NCBI GenBank assembly: GCA_024234875.1 | Contig: JACKNM010000018.1 | Span: 1 to 64,000, forward strand | Length of the DNA: 64,000 nt | Direction: 5' to 3' | Origin: Ectothiorhodospiraceae bacterium | GTDB lineage: Bacteria; Pseudomonadota; Gammaproteobacteria; HK1 | Shown: in pieces, positions 16,748-25,900 of the stretch | How positions within the stretch are numbered: position 1 is the stretch's first letter | Layout: every line of letters begins with the position of its first letter | Program-made: the position numbers and the translations under genes | Notes under the pieces: generated by a model | Seen by the model: only the letters and a program-made list of their open reading frames with translations | Database searches by the model: none | What the model was told of the DNA's origin: nothing

Positions 16748-17356
16748 ATGCCGAACCTCATCGCAAAGCTGGGCCTCGCGCTGCTCACCGGTGTGCTGGT
16801 CGCGACCTCCGCCGCCGCCGACATCTACCGCTTCGTCGACCGCGACGGCGTCGTGCACCTCGCCGACCATCCGGCCGGACCGGGTTGGAAGCTCATCCTG
16901 CGTGGCAAGGGGAAGGCGTCGCCGCGGCGGGGCAAGGTCGCCTACCGCGAGCTCCAGCGCAATCGCGCGCGCTTCGGCCCGATCATCGAGCGCATCGCGG
17001 GCGAGTTCCGCCTCGACGCCAAGCTGGTCCATGCGGTGGTGCAGGCGGAGTCCGCCTACGACCCGAAGGCGGTGTCGAGCAAGGGCGCGGTGGGGTTGAT
17101 GCAGCTCATGCCCGGGACGGCCCAGCGCTACGGCGTCACCGACCGCTACAACCCATCGCACAACGTCTACGCCGGGGTCCGGTACCTGCGCGACCTCCTG
17201 GTCCAGTTCCAGGACGTGGTGCTCGCCCTCGCCGCCTACAACGCCGGCGAGAACGCGGTGGTCAAGCACGGCCTTCAGATCCCCCCCTACCCGGAGACCC
17301 GCGAGTACGTGAAGCGGGTGCTGGCCAACTACCGCGAGCTGCGCGGCAAGTCCTGA
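16748..17356 (+). CDS. Lytic transglycosylase with N-terminal DUF4124
   Basis: Secreted peptidoglycan-cleaving enzyme of 202 residues. A signal peptide covers about residues 1-24 (LGLALLTGVLVATSAAA). A short DUF4124-type segment follows (DIYRFVDRDGVVHLADHP). The SLT goose-lysozyme-like domain (about 75-195) carries the catalytic glutamate in QAESAYDPKAVSSKGAVGLM (Glu101), then QLMPGTAQRYGV and LAAYNAGENAV. I chose the ATG at 16748 because it directly precedes the signal peptide. The gene lies between pgpA and the second ThiL-like gene, on the same strand. Confidence 0.92.
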   Translation: MPNLIAKLGLALLTGVLVATSAAADIYRFVDRDGVVHLADHPAGPGWKLILRGKGKASPRRGKVAYRELQRNRARFGPIIERIAGEFRLDAKLVHAVVQAESAYDPKAVSSKGAVGLMQLMPGTAQRYGVTDRYNPSHNVYAGVRYLRDLLVQFQDVVLALAAYNAGENAVVKHGLQIPPYPETREYVKRVLANYRELRGKS

Positions 17357-17434
17357 AGCGCGTCCGACCGGACGCTCCCGCCCTCCCTCGCACGCCGGTA
17401 GAGTACCCACCCTGTTCGCCTGCGGGCCGATGCC

Positions 17435-18181
17435 ATGTCTCTCGGCGAGTTCGAGCTGATCGCGCGCCACTTCCGCGCTCCGACCGCGGCCCGGGACGAC
17501 GTCGTCCTCGGGGTCGGCGACGATGGCGCGGTGGTCCGGGTGCCACCGGGTGCCGGTGTCGTCACCGTCGCCTGCAGCGTCGCCGGCGAGCCGGGCGACG
17601 ATGGTCGCGAGCACGGCGAGGCGCTGATGGCCCGCGCCCTCCTGCGGCTGCGCGGTCGCGGCGCGCGACCGGCGTGGGCACTGCTCGCCCTGACCGTCCC
17701 CTCGACCGACCGACCATGGCTCACGCCCGCCATCGAGGGCCTGCGTGCGGTGGCCGGCGAGCAGGGGGTGGCGTTGATCGGTGGCGACACCACGCGCGGC
17801 CCGGCGATGCTCACGGTGTTCGCCCATGGGCTGGCATCGGCGGGCACCACCGGGCCGGAGCCGGACGCTGCCTGGTCGGCGGCGCTGATCGACGGCGGTG
17901 ACCGGCCGGCGCGGTTGCTGCGCGCGCTGCCGGCGCTCGAGTCGCTGGCGGTGGTCGGCGCCGATGCGAGCGACGGACTCGCGTTGGCCCTCGACGCGGT
18001 GGCGGAACGCACTGGCTGTCGCCCGCCGACGCCGGTGCTCGGCGCGGCGCCGTCGGCGGGCGGCCACGGACTGGTGCTGCTGGTCGCGGCGGCACACCAC
18101 GCCGCGCTGTGTGGGCGGGCATCGGACCTCGGGCTGCGTCTGACCACGCTCGGCCCGCTCCAACCGCACGGCGCGCGATGA
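17435..18181 (+). CDS. ThiL-like protein B (thiamine-monophosphate kinase family, atypical)
   Basis: A 248-residue protein whose N-terminus (MSLGEFELIARHF) is the canonical ThiL start. It keeps GVGDDGAVV (26-34), IGGDTTRG (115-122) and DASDGLALALD (177-187), the Mg/ATP-binding motifs. It lacks the STDT motif (ACSV at 46-49), NLSDLAAMGA (LLRLRGRGA at 69-77), most of the linker domain and the C-terminal GGEDYEL motif, and it is 70-80 residues short. What is missing is what ThiL-like A retains, and vice versa. ThiL enzymes are dimers, so a heterodimeric split enzyme is a plausible inference; the alternative is a decayed or re-purposed copy. It overlaps mutH by four bases (ATGA). Confidence 0.8.
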   Translation: MSLGEFELIARHFRAPTAARDDVVLGVGDDGAVVRVPPGAGVVTVACSVAGEPGDDGREHGEALMARALLRLRGRGARPAWALLALTVPSTDRPWLTPAIEGLRAVAGEQGVALIGGDTTRGPAMLTVFAHGLASAGTTGPEPDAAWSAALIDGGDRPARLLRALPALESLAVVGADASDGLALALDAVAERTGCRPPTPVLGAAPSAGGHGLVLLVAAAHHAALCGRASDLGLRLTTLGPLQPHGAR

Positions 18182-18861
18182 AGGTCTCCCCACCGCGCAG
18201 CGAGGCGGAGCTGCTCGAGCGCGCACGAGCCATCGCCGGGCTGTCGATGGCCGAGCTCGCGGCGCGGCTCGATGCGCCGATTCCGGCGCAGGCGCGCCGC
18301 GCGAAGGGCTGGGCGGGGCAACTCGTGGAGACCGCGCTCGGCGCCACCGCCGGCTCGCGACCCGAGCCCGACTTCCAGCGCCTCGGCATCGAGCTGAAGA
18401 CGATTCCGGTCCGGCCGGACGGCCGGCCACTCGAGTCCACCTACGTCTGCACCGTGCCGCTCGAGGCGGCCGAGGTCGGGCACTGGGAGGCCGCCTACAT
18501 CCGCCACAAGCTCGCCCGCGTGCTGTGGGTGCCCCTGGTCGGTGAGGCGGGCGGCCATCCGGCCGAGCGGCGCATCGGCGCGGCGCTGCTGTGGTCGCCC
18601 GACCCGGCCGAGGACGCGGTCCTTCGCGCCGACTGGGAGGAGCTCATGGAGCAGGTCTGCCTCGGCCGCGTCGACACCCTCACCGCGCGGCACGGTACCG
18701 CGCTACAGATCCGTCCGAAGGCCGCCGACTCGCACGCGCGGCGCCGCGGCGTGGGCGCGAGCGGTGCGCCCGAGGCGATGCTGCCGCGCGGTTTCTACCT
18801 GCGCGCGGGCTTCACCGCCACCCTGCTCGCCCGGCGCTACGCCCTCGGCGGGGGTCAGTAG
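18178..18861 (+). CDS. mutH: DNA mismatch repair endonuclease MutH
   Basis: Nicks the unmethylated strand at hemimethylated GATC sites when called by MutS and MutL. The catalytic set D-(x)n-E-x-K is visible as PDFQRLGIELKTIPV (Asp65, Glu72, Lys74), with the family segments GWAGQLVETALGA near 45 and PRGFYLRAGFTATLL near the end. Length is 227 residues, as in E. coli (229). The gene is restricted to gammaproteobacteria, which supports the taxonomic call. It overlaps ThiL-like B by four bases. Confidence 0.95.
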   Translation: MKVSPPRSEAELLERARAIAGLSMAELAARLDAPIPAQARRAKGWAGQLVETALGATAGSRPEPDFQRLGIELKTIPVRPDGRPLESTYVCTVPLEAAEVGHWEAAYIRHKLARVLWVPLVGEAGGHPAERRIGAALLWSPDPAEDAVLRADWEELMEQVCLGRVDTLTARHGTALQIRPKAADSHARRRGVGASGAPEAMLPRGFYLRAGFTATLLARRYALGGGQ

Positions 18862-18925
18862 TGCGTCCCGCGTGCGAGTCGAGCGGTGGGCGGGCGCTCC
18901 GTTGCGGTGAGGGCGCACCGCTGTC

Positions 18926-19132
18926 ATGACGGCAAAAATCGACGACATCCTGATGCCGAGCATGCGAACCACCGTCACCCTCGAGCCCGAAGCGGAGCGG
19001 CTACTGCGCACGGCGATGGGCCTCCGCGCGGGCCACGATCCTGCCCACCTCAACCGCCTCGACGACGACTTGGAGGCACAGGCATTCGTGGCGCGCACGG
19101 CTCGCCTCGCCGGTGGCACCGGCACGAGGTGA
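18926..19132 (+). pseudogene. VapB-type antitoxin, probably internally deleted
   Basis: A 68-residue product containing MRTTVTLEPEAERLLRTAM, the usual N-terminal DNA-binding segment of VapB antitoxins, joined to AHLNRLDDDLEAQAF, which resembles the usual C-terminal toxin-binding segment. The 20-40 residues normally between them (KAAVNEALR...-like) are missing, which suggests an internal deletion. Its stop overlaps the GTG of the adjacent PIN toxin gene, the standard VapBC arrangement. The toxin is frameshifted, so the whole module looks decayed. Confidence 0.6.
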
Positions 19133-19619
19133 TCGTCCCCGACGCGAACCTGCTGCTGTACGCGTACGACTCGCAGAGCCCGTTCCTCGCGGCGTCGCGG
19201 GACTGGTGGAGCGACTGCATGAACGGCGGCTCGCCGGTCGGTCTCAGCCACCCGGTGGTCCTTGCGTTCGTGCGTATCAGCACCAATCCCCGCGTCTACG
19301 CGAACCCCTGTCGTCGGAGGCGGCCACGAGACACGTGCAGTCCTGGTCCGCGCGCCGCGTCACCTGCACGCTGCTGCCAGACGAGGCGCATCACACCAGG
19401 GTGCTCGACCTCCTGAGGGCCGCCGGGTCGGCCGGCGCCAACCTGGTCACCGACGCACAGATCGCCGCCCTCGCCATCGCCTACCGGGCCGAGGTGCACA
19501 CCGCCGATCAGGACTTTCGCCGCTTTCCGGGCCTCGAATGCCGCTTCCCGCTGCGCGCCGGCGCGCCAGACTCAGTCGCGAGGCCGCACCAGCCACTGGT
19601 CCCAGGTGAGCGGCGGTAG
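19129..19619 (+). pseudogene. VapC-type PIN-domain toxin, frameshifted
   Basis: PIN-domain ribonuclease toxin split between two frames. The first frame from the GTG at 19129 gives VIVPDANLLLYAYDSQSPF (first PIN aspartate) to RISTNPRVYANP. After the C-run at 19305-19308 the homology continues one frame away with SSEAATRHVQSW, AGSAGANLVTDAQIAALA (acidic PIN residues) and HTADQDFRRFPGLECRFPL. Adding one C at the run restores a complete protein of about 145 residues. The frame runs past the homology end into the convergent Anbu gene. It is either an inactivated toxin or a homopolymer sequencing error; the shortened antitoxin favours real decay. Confidence 0.75.
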
Positions 19620-20324
19620 CTCCAGGAAGGCCTGGGTGATGTTCTCGTTCCAGGCACGGCGGATCTCGAGCAGGTAGGGGTCGTCCTCGACCAGCTTCGT
19701 GTAGTCGCTCAGCACCAGCGCGTCCCGCCGGTAGGCCAGGAGCTCGATCGGTGGCCCGACCGTCGCGTTGCTGCGCATGGTCGAGTCGATCGAGACCAGC
19801 GCGCAGCGCGCCGCCTCCTCGAGCGACATGTCGGCATGGATGACCCGGTCGAGGATCGGCTTGCCGTACTTGGTCTCCCCGATCTGCAGGTAGCGGGTCT
19901 GCTCCGAGGTCGTGATGTAGTTCCCTTGCGGGTAGATGAGATAGACCTTCGGCGGCCGCTGTCCGATCTGCCCGCCCATGATGAAGGTCGCGTCGGGGCT
20001 GAACCCCGCCGCCGCCACCGCCGGGCCGTGCTTCGCCTCCTGGTTGCGGATGATCTGCCCGACGTAGTCCGCGGCGTCGGCCAGGCCCTCCATCACCATC
20101 AAGTTCATCGGCGCGCCGGTGCGGATGTCGCGGTCGAGCTGCGCGATCACCGCCTGCGTGGTCGCCAGATTGCCGGCGCTCAGCAAGACGATCTGACGGT
20201 CGCCGTCGCGCCCGAAGACGTGCATCTTGCTGTAGGTCGAGACGTGGTCGACCCCGGCGTTGGTCCGCGAGTCCGAGGCGAACACGAGTCCCGCATCGAC
20301 GGATGCGGCCAGGCAGTACGTCAT
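19572..20324 (-). CDS. Anbu, proteasome-like (HslV-related) peptidase
   Basis: Bacterial proteasome-fold Ntn hydrolase of 250 residues. The protein starts MTYCLAASVDAGLVFASDSRTNAG; removal of the initiator Met exposes Thr1 as nucleophile, and Lys near position 32 (YSKMHVF) and the following SAGNLATTQAV match the Anbu family. Known members assemble into helical or lock-washer rings. Its usual neighbours are all present upstream on the same strand: alpha-E, ATP-grasp and transglutaminase-type proteins. It is separated from the alpha-E gene by about 150 bases. The substrate of this system is not established. Confidence 0.93.
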   Translation of the reverse strand: MTYCLAASVDAGLVFASDSRTNAGVDHVSTYSKMHVFGRDGDRQIVLLSAGNLATTQAVIAQLDRDIRTGAPMNLMVMEGLADAADYVGQIIRNQEAKHGPAVAAAGFSPDATFIMGGQIGQRPPKVYLIYPQGNYITTSEQTRYLQIGETKYGKPILDRVIHADMSLEEAARCALVSIDSTMRSNATVGPPIELLAYRRDALVLSDYTKLVEDDPYLLEIRRAWNENITQAFLELPPLTWDQWLVRPRD

Positions 20325-20476
20325 GGGGTGTTCAGACCCGAGTTGAAGGCCAGCATGTTAGCAGGTTGTGGCGCCGTCGCATGGTGGCGGCGTGCGCCGC
20401 ACGGTGGGCCCGCGTACCGGTCACGGAGGCCCGACGACACGAAAGATTCATCGACCTGGCGAACGTCATCCGAGCC

Positions 20477-21457
20477 CTACCCCATGCTCTGGGCGGCCAC
20501 CACGGGCGCTTCCGCGGCCTCGTCGGCGCCTGGGAACCAGGTTCCCGCGATCGCCTCGTGCAACCGCCCGAGCCCGACCTGGAGCTGGTCGACGAAGGCG
20601 TGCAGCGCGGTGGCGTCGTCGGCCAGCCCACGGACATCGGCCTGCTGGGCCTGACGCTTGAGGTGCGCCGTCACCCGCGCCGCGCGCTCCGGCCGCGGCA
20701 GCCCCGCGATTCCAGTCTCCGCCGCCACCACGCAGTGGTAGAAGGCGCGCGGGAACGCCTGGTCCTGGAGCAGGAAACGCAACGCGTCGCTACGTCTCAC
20801 CCGCACCTGCATCGTCCGACGATACATCTGGTAGGCGGTGAGCGACTTCAGGACGCTCATCCACTGGATGTTCTCGAACGGACGCAGCTCGGTGTCGGCC
20901 TGCGCCAGCAGGTCGGCGGAGCGCACGTCGATGATGCGGGTGGTCATGTCGGCGCGCTCGAGATTGCGCCCGATGCGCAGGAACTCGTAGCCGACGTCGT
21001 GGCTCATGGTGCCGTCGAGCATGCCGGCGAGCGTCTGGGCACCGCGGATGATGCGGCTCAGATAGGCGTGGCGGCCGCGCTTGGACAGCCCGGTCGAGAC
21101 GTGCTCCTGGGCGTCGAGATACAGCGCGTTGACCAGCTCCCATACCTCGCGCGGGACGATGTCGCGGATGGTACGCGCGTTCTCGCGCACCATCCGCAGC
21201 GAGGCGAGCACCGAGCTCGGATAGTCGCGGTCGCCGATGAGGAAGCGCACCACGTGGCGCTCCTCGTAGTCCGGATAGCGCGCCTGGAACACGTCCTCGG
21301 AGCCGGTGATGGCGACCAGTGGCCGCCACCCGGGAGCGAGCCCGCGCGGCAAGTCCAGCAACAGGTGCGCGTTGACGTTCACCAGGCGCGCGGTGTCCTC
21401 CGCGCGCTCGGCGTATCGACCCAGCCAGTAAAGGGTCTCGGCGACTCGCGACAGCAT
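20477..21457 (-). CDS. Alpha-E domain protein (DUF403)
   Basis: All-helical protein of 326 residues that starts MLSRVAETLYWLGRYAERAEDTARLV, the hallmark N-terminus of the alpha-E family, with ENARTIRDIVPREVWELVN and GYEFLRIGRNLERADMTTRI further on. By comparative genomics it belongs to a predicted peptide-tagging or amidoligase system with the ATP-grasp and transglutaminase proteins encoded upstream and the Anbu protease downstream. The ATG at 21457 overlaps the ATP-grasp stop by one base (TGATG), so an in-frame start nine codons upstream is unlikely. The biochemical role is unknown. Confidence 0.92.
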   Translation of the reverse strand: MLSRVAETLYWLGRYAERAEDTARLVNVNAHLLLDLPRGLAPGWRPLVAITGSEDVFQARYPDYEERHVVRFLIGDRDYPSSVLASLRMVRENARTIRDIVPREVWELVNALYLDAQEHVSTGLSKRGRHAYLSRIIRGAQTLAGMLDGTMSHDVGYEFLRIGRNLERADMTTRIIDVRSADLLAQADTELRPFENIQWMSVLKSLTAYQMYRRTMQVRVRRSDALRFLLQDQAFPRAFYHCVVAAETGIAGLPRPERAARVTAHLKRQAQQADVRGLADDATALHAFVDQLQVGLGRLHEAIAGTWFPGADEAAEAPVVAAQSMG

Positions 21458-22911
21458 CAGCGGCCCCCCTCGTCGACGATCCACGTGTCCTTGCTGCCGC
21501 CACCCTGCGACGAGTTGACCACCAGGGACCCGCGGCGCATCGCCACCCGGGTGAGTCCGCCGGTGGTCACCATGACGCGGTCGCTGGACAGGATGAACGG
21601 GCGCATGTCCACGTGGCGCGGCTCCACCTGGTCGCCCACCAGGGTCGGCACCGTCGACAGCGTGATCACCGGCTGCGCGACGTAGTTGCGGGGATCCTTG
21701 CGGATCAGGGCCGCGAACTCGTCGCGCTCACGCCTGGTCGACTTCGGGCCGACCAGCATGCCGTAGCCACCGGACTCGTTCGCCGGCTTGACCACCATCC
21801 GTTGGAGATTCTCCAGGACGTGCTCGCGCGCCTTGGGCTCGACGCAGAGGTGGGTGGGCACGTTGGGCAGGATGGCGTCCTCGCCGAGGTAGTACCGGAT
21901 GATCTCGGGGACGTAGGCGTACACCGCCTTGTCGTCGGCGACGCCTGCGCCCGGCGCGTTGACGAGGGCGACGTTGCCGGCTCGCCAGGCGCGGACCAGT
22001 CCGGGGACCCCGAGCATGGAGTCGGCCCGGAACGCTTCCGGGTCGAGGAAGAGATCGTCGATGCGCCGGTAGATGACGTCGACGCGCGAGCGCCCCTCGA
22101 CGGTGCGCATGTAGACGCAGTCGTCGTCGCCGACCACCAGGTCGCGCCCTTCCACCAGCTCGCAGCCCATCTGCTGCGCGAGGTAGGCGTGCTCGAAGTA
22201 GGCCGAGTTGAAGATCCCGGGCGTCAGCACCACCACCTCGGGGAAGTCGGCCGGGCGCGGGCTCAACGCGGCGAGGGTGTCGAAGAGCTGCGACGGGTAG
22301 TCGTCGACCGGCAGAATCGCGTGGTCCTCGAACAGGTCCGGCAGCACGCGCTTGATGACCGCCCGGTTCTCGAGCATGTACGAGACCCCGGAGGGGACCC
22401 GCAGGTTGTCCTCCAGCACGTAGACGGTGCCGTCGCGGTCGCGCACCAGATCCGAGCCGCAGATGTGGGCCCAGACTCCGAGCGGCGGCGCGACGCCGAC
22501 GCACTGCTCGCGGAAGTTGGCCGAGCCGAGGATCAACTCGGGCGGCACCACCTTCGCGGCCAGGATCCGCTGCTCGTGATACAGGTCGTCGATGAACAGA
22601 TTGAGGGCGGTCACCCGCTGACGCAGCCCCTCGTCGATCCGATCCCATTCCTTGCGCGGCATCACCCGCGGGATGATGTCGAGCGGCCAGGCGCGGTCGA
22701 TGCTGCCCTCCTCCTGGCTGTAGACGGTGAAGGTGATGCCCTGCTCCTTGATCGAGAGCTCGGCCGCCGCCTGCACGTGCCGCAGGTCGTCCGCGCCCAA
22801 CGCCTCGAGATGGGCGGCGACCTTCGCCGCATGGTCACGCGGCTTGCCCGCGGCACGAATCAGCTCGTCGAAGAGCCCGCGTACCCGATACGCCTTCCAG
22901 TCGATGCTCAT
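21457..22911 (-). CDS. Circularly permuted ATP-grasp type 2 protein (DUF404/407)
   Basis: Predicted ATP-dependent carboxylate-amine ligase of 484 residues. Segments typical of the family are visible: YRVRGLFDELIRAAGKPRDH at the N-terminus, YVLEDNLRVPSGVSYMLENR in the first half, and MVVKPANESGGYGMLVGP plus YVAQPVITLSTVPT in the ATP-binding part, ending with the conserved SLVVNSSQGGGSKDTWIVD. It overlaps the transglutaminase gene by four bases (ATGA) and alpha-E by one base. It is thought to form peptide bonds in the Anbu-linked system; the peptide product is unknown. Confidence 0.93.
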   Translation of the reverse strand: MSIDWKAYRVRGLFDELIRAAGKPRDHAAKVAAHLEALGADDLRHVQAAAELSIKEQGITFTVYSQEEGSIDRAWPLDIIPRVMPRKEWDRIDEGLRQRVTALNLFIDDLYHEQRILAAKVVPPELILGSANFREQCVGVAPPLGVWAHICGSDLVRDRDGTVYVLEDNLRVPSGVSYMLENRAVIKRVLPDLFEDHAILPVDDYPSQLFDTLAALSPRPADFPEVVVLTPGIFNSAYFEHAYLAQQMGCELVEGRDLVVGDDDCVYMRTVEGRSRVDVIYRRIDDLFLDPEAFRADSMLGVPGLVRAWRAGNVALVNAPGAGVADDKAVYAYVPEIIRYYLGEDAILPNVPTHLCVEPKAREHVLENLQRMVVKPANESGGYGMLVGPKSTRRERDEFAALIRKDPRNYVAQPVITLSTVPTLVGDQVEPRHVDMRPFILSSDRVMVTTGGLTRVAMRRGSLVVNSSQGGGSKDTWIVDEGGR

Positions 22912-25900
22912 CGGCCTCGCTCCCGTGCTGGCGCGCGTCGCGCGTCGCCGTTGCCGACGACATCGGGGCCGGCGCGGCGAAGGTCCAGGGTGTAGGGGTG
23001 GTCGACGTTCTCCTCGCCCGGCGGCACCCGCACCGGCCCCGGTGTGTGGCCATGGCTCCAGAATCGCGCCGCGCGGCGCGCCTCGGCCTCGAACGCGTTG
23101 ACCGGGAAGGTCTCGAAGTTGCGGCCCGCCGGGTGGGCGACGTGGTAGGTGCAGCCACCGACCGAGCGCCCGGCGGCGATGTCGACCACGTCGAACACCA
23201 GGGGCGTGTGCACACCGATGCTCGGGTGCAACGCCGAGTGCGGCTGCCACGCCTTGTAGCGGACCCCGGCCACCGCCTCGCCGCGGACGTCGGTCGCGGT
23301 GAGCGGCACGCGACGACCGTTGCAGGTGACGCAGTGCCGCTCGCGCGCGAGCCCGCGCACCCGGACCTGCAACCGCTCCACCGAGGAGTCGACGTAGCGC
23401 GCGGTGCCGCCGGCGGAGATCTCCTCGCCGAGCACGTGCCACGGCTCCAGCGCCCCGCGCAGCTCGAGCTCGAAGTCACGGCCGGTGATCACGCCGATCA
23501 CCGGGAACCGGAACTCGACGAAGGGCGCGAGCCAGGCCTCGTCGAAGGGATACCCGGCGGCGCGGAGATCGCTCAGCACGTCGGCGAGGTCCGCCTCGAC
23601 GAAGTACGGCAGCATGTAGCGGTCGTGGAGCGCGGTGCCCCAGCGCACCAGCGGTTGGCGATAGGCCGCGCGCCAGAACCGCGCCACCAGCGCGCGCAGC
23701 AGCAGCATCTGCACCAGGCTCATGCGCGCATGCGGCGGCATCTCGAAGGCCCGCAGCTCCAGCAGCCCGAGGCGGCCGGTCGGGCCGTCGGGCGAGTAGA
23801 GCTTGTCGATGCAGAACTCCGCACGGTGCGTGTTGCCGGTCAGGTCGACCAGGAAGTTGCGCAGCGCACGGTCGACCACCCAGGGCGAGGCGGCGTCGCC
23901 GCGCGGGAGCTGCTCGAACGCGATCTCGAGCTCGTGCAGGTTGTCGTCACGCGCCTCGTCGACCCGTGGCGCCTGACTGGTGGGGCCGATGAAGCTGCCG
24001 GAGAAGAGGTAGGACAGACTCGGGTGGTGCTGCCAGTAGGTGATCAGGCTGCGCAGGAGATCGGGCCGACGCAGCAGCGGGCTGTCGGCCGGCGTGGCCC
24101 CACCGAGGGTCACGTGGTTGCCCCCACCGGTCCCGGTGTGGCGGCCGTCGAGCATGAACTTCTCGGTGCCGAGCCGGGTGAGCCGGGCCTGCTCGTAGAG
24201 AGCGGTGGTGGTGCGCGCCAGCTCGCGCCAGCTCGCCGCCGGCGGCACGTTGACCTCGATGACGCCGGGGTCGGGGGTGATCGCGAGCTTGCGCAGACGC
24301 GGGTCGGTGGGCGGCTCGTAGCCCTCGACCACCACCGCCACGCCACACTCGGCCACCGCGTCCTCCACCGCCGCGATCAGCGCGACGAAGTGCTCGAGCC
24401 GGCTGGTCGGCGGCAGGAACACGTGCAGCCGACCATCGCGCGACTCGACGCAGAGCGCGGTGTGGATGATCTCCGCCGTCTCCTCCCACTCACCACTCGA
24501 CGGCGGCGTTCCGAGCGCCGGCGAGTCGTCGAACGGATCGCGCGGATGGTCCGGCTCGACGGCCTCGGGCGGCTGCCACGGCAACGAGTCGAGTGGCATG
24601 CGCAGGCCCATGGCAGAGTCGCCGGGGAGCAGGAACATGTGCCCGCGCCGGAAGCGCCAACGGCTCGATCGCCACCGTCCGGGACGCTCGTCACCGGGAG
24701 CATGGCGCACCGGCAGGGCGAAGCCGACGGGTGCGCGGAGATCGCCCGCGAGCAGCTGCGCGAGCCGGCGGCGCTCGAGGGGATCGTCGAGATCGGCGCT
24801 CAGGGGATCGACGTTCTCGGGCAGGCTCGCCTCGCGCGCGACGTAATGCAGCGCGTCCTCGTACCCCGGCACCACCAGGTCGGCGGGCAGCCCCAACCGC
24901 GCCGCCAGCGCCGCGGCCAGGGCGCGGGCCTCGTCGATTCCGTGGCCAGGCCGCGCGTCGTCGGCGAGCAGGCGTGCCGGGTCGCGCCACAGCGCGAGCC
25001 GGTCGGTACGCCAGAAGCACGAGAGCGCCCAACGAGGGAGCGGCTCGCCCGGATACCACTTGCCCTGGGACTGCATGCGCAACGCGCCGCGTCCGGCCCG
25101 GCGGGCCAGGCGCCCGAGCAGCTCTCCGGCGAGGCGGCGCTTGTCGGGGCCGAGCGCCGCGCTGTTCCACTGCGCGCCGTCCATGTCGTCGATCGAGACG
25201 AAGGTCGGCTCGCCGCCCATGGTGAGGCGCACGTCGCCGCGGCGCAGATCGCGGTCGACCTGCTTGCCGAGGGCATCGATGGCGGACCACTGCGCCTCGC
25301 TGTAGGGACGGGTGACGCGCGGATCCTCGTGGATCCGCTCGACGCCGTTGTCGTAGCCGAACTCCACCTCGGCCGGGTCGTGCGCGCCGACCACCGGGGC
25401 CGCGCTCTCCGGGTCCGGACAGCACGCGAGCGGCACGTGACCCTCGCCCGCGAGCAGGCCCGAGGTGGCGTCGAGCCCGATCCAGCCGGCGCCGGGGACG
25501 AAGACCTCGGCCCAGGCGTGGAGATCGGTGAAGTCGTGCGCGGGCCCCGACGGGCCGTCCAACGCCTCGATGTCCGGTGCGAGCTGGACCAGATAGCCGG
25601 AGACGAAGCGGGCGGCGAGGCCGAGGTGGCGCAGGGCCTGGACCAGCAGCCAGCCGCTGTCGCGGCACGATCCGATGCCGCGCTCGAGCGTCTCCTCGCA
25701 GGTCTGCACCCCGGGCTCCATGCGCACCACGTAGGCGACGTCGCGCTGCACGCGCTGGTTGACCGCGATCAGGAAGGGGACGACCGGCTGCTCGGAGCGA
25801 TCGATTCCGGACAGCCACGCGGTCAGCCGCGGTCCGCGCTCGGTCACCTCGAGGTAGGGCGCGAGGTCGCGCGCGAGGCGTGGCTCGTAGGCGAACGGCC

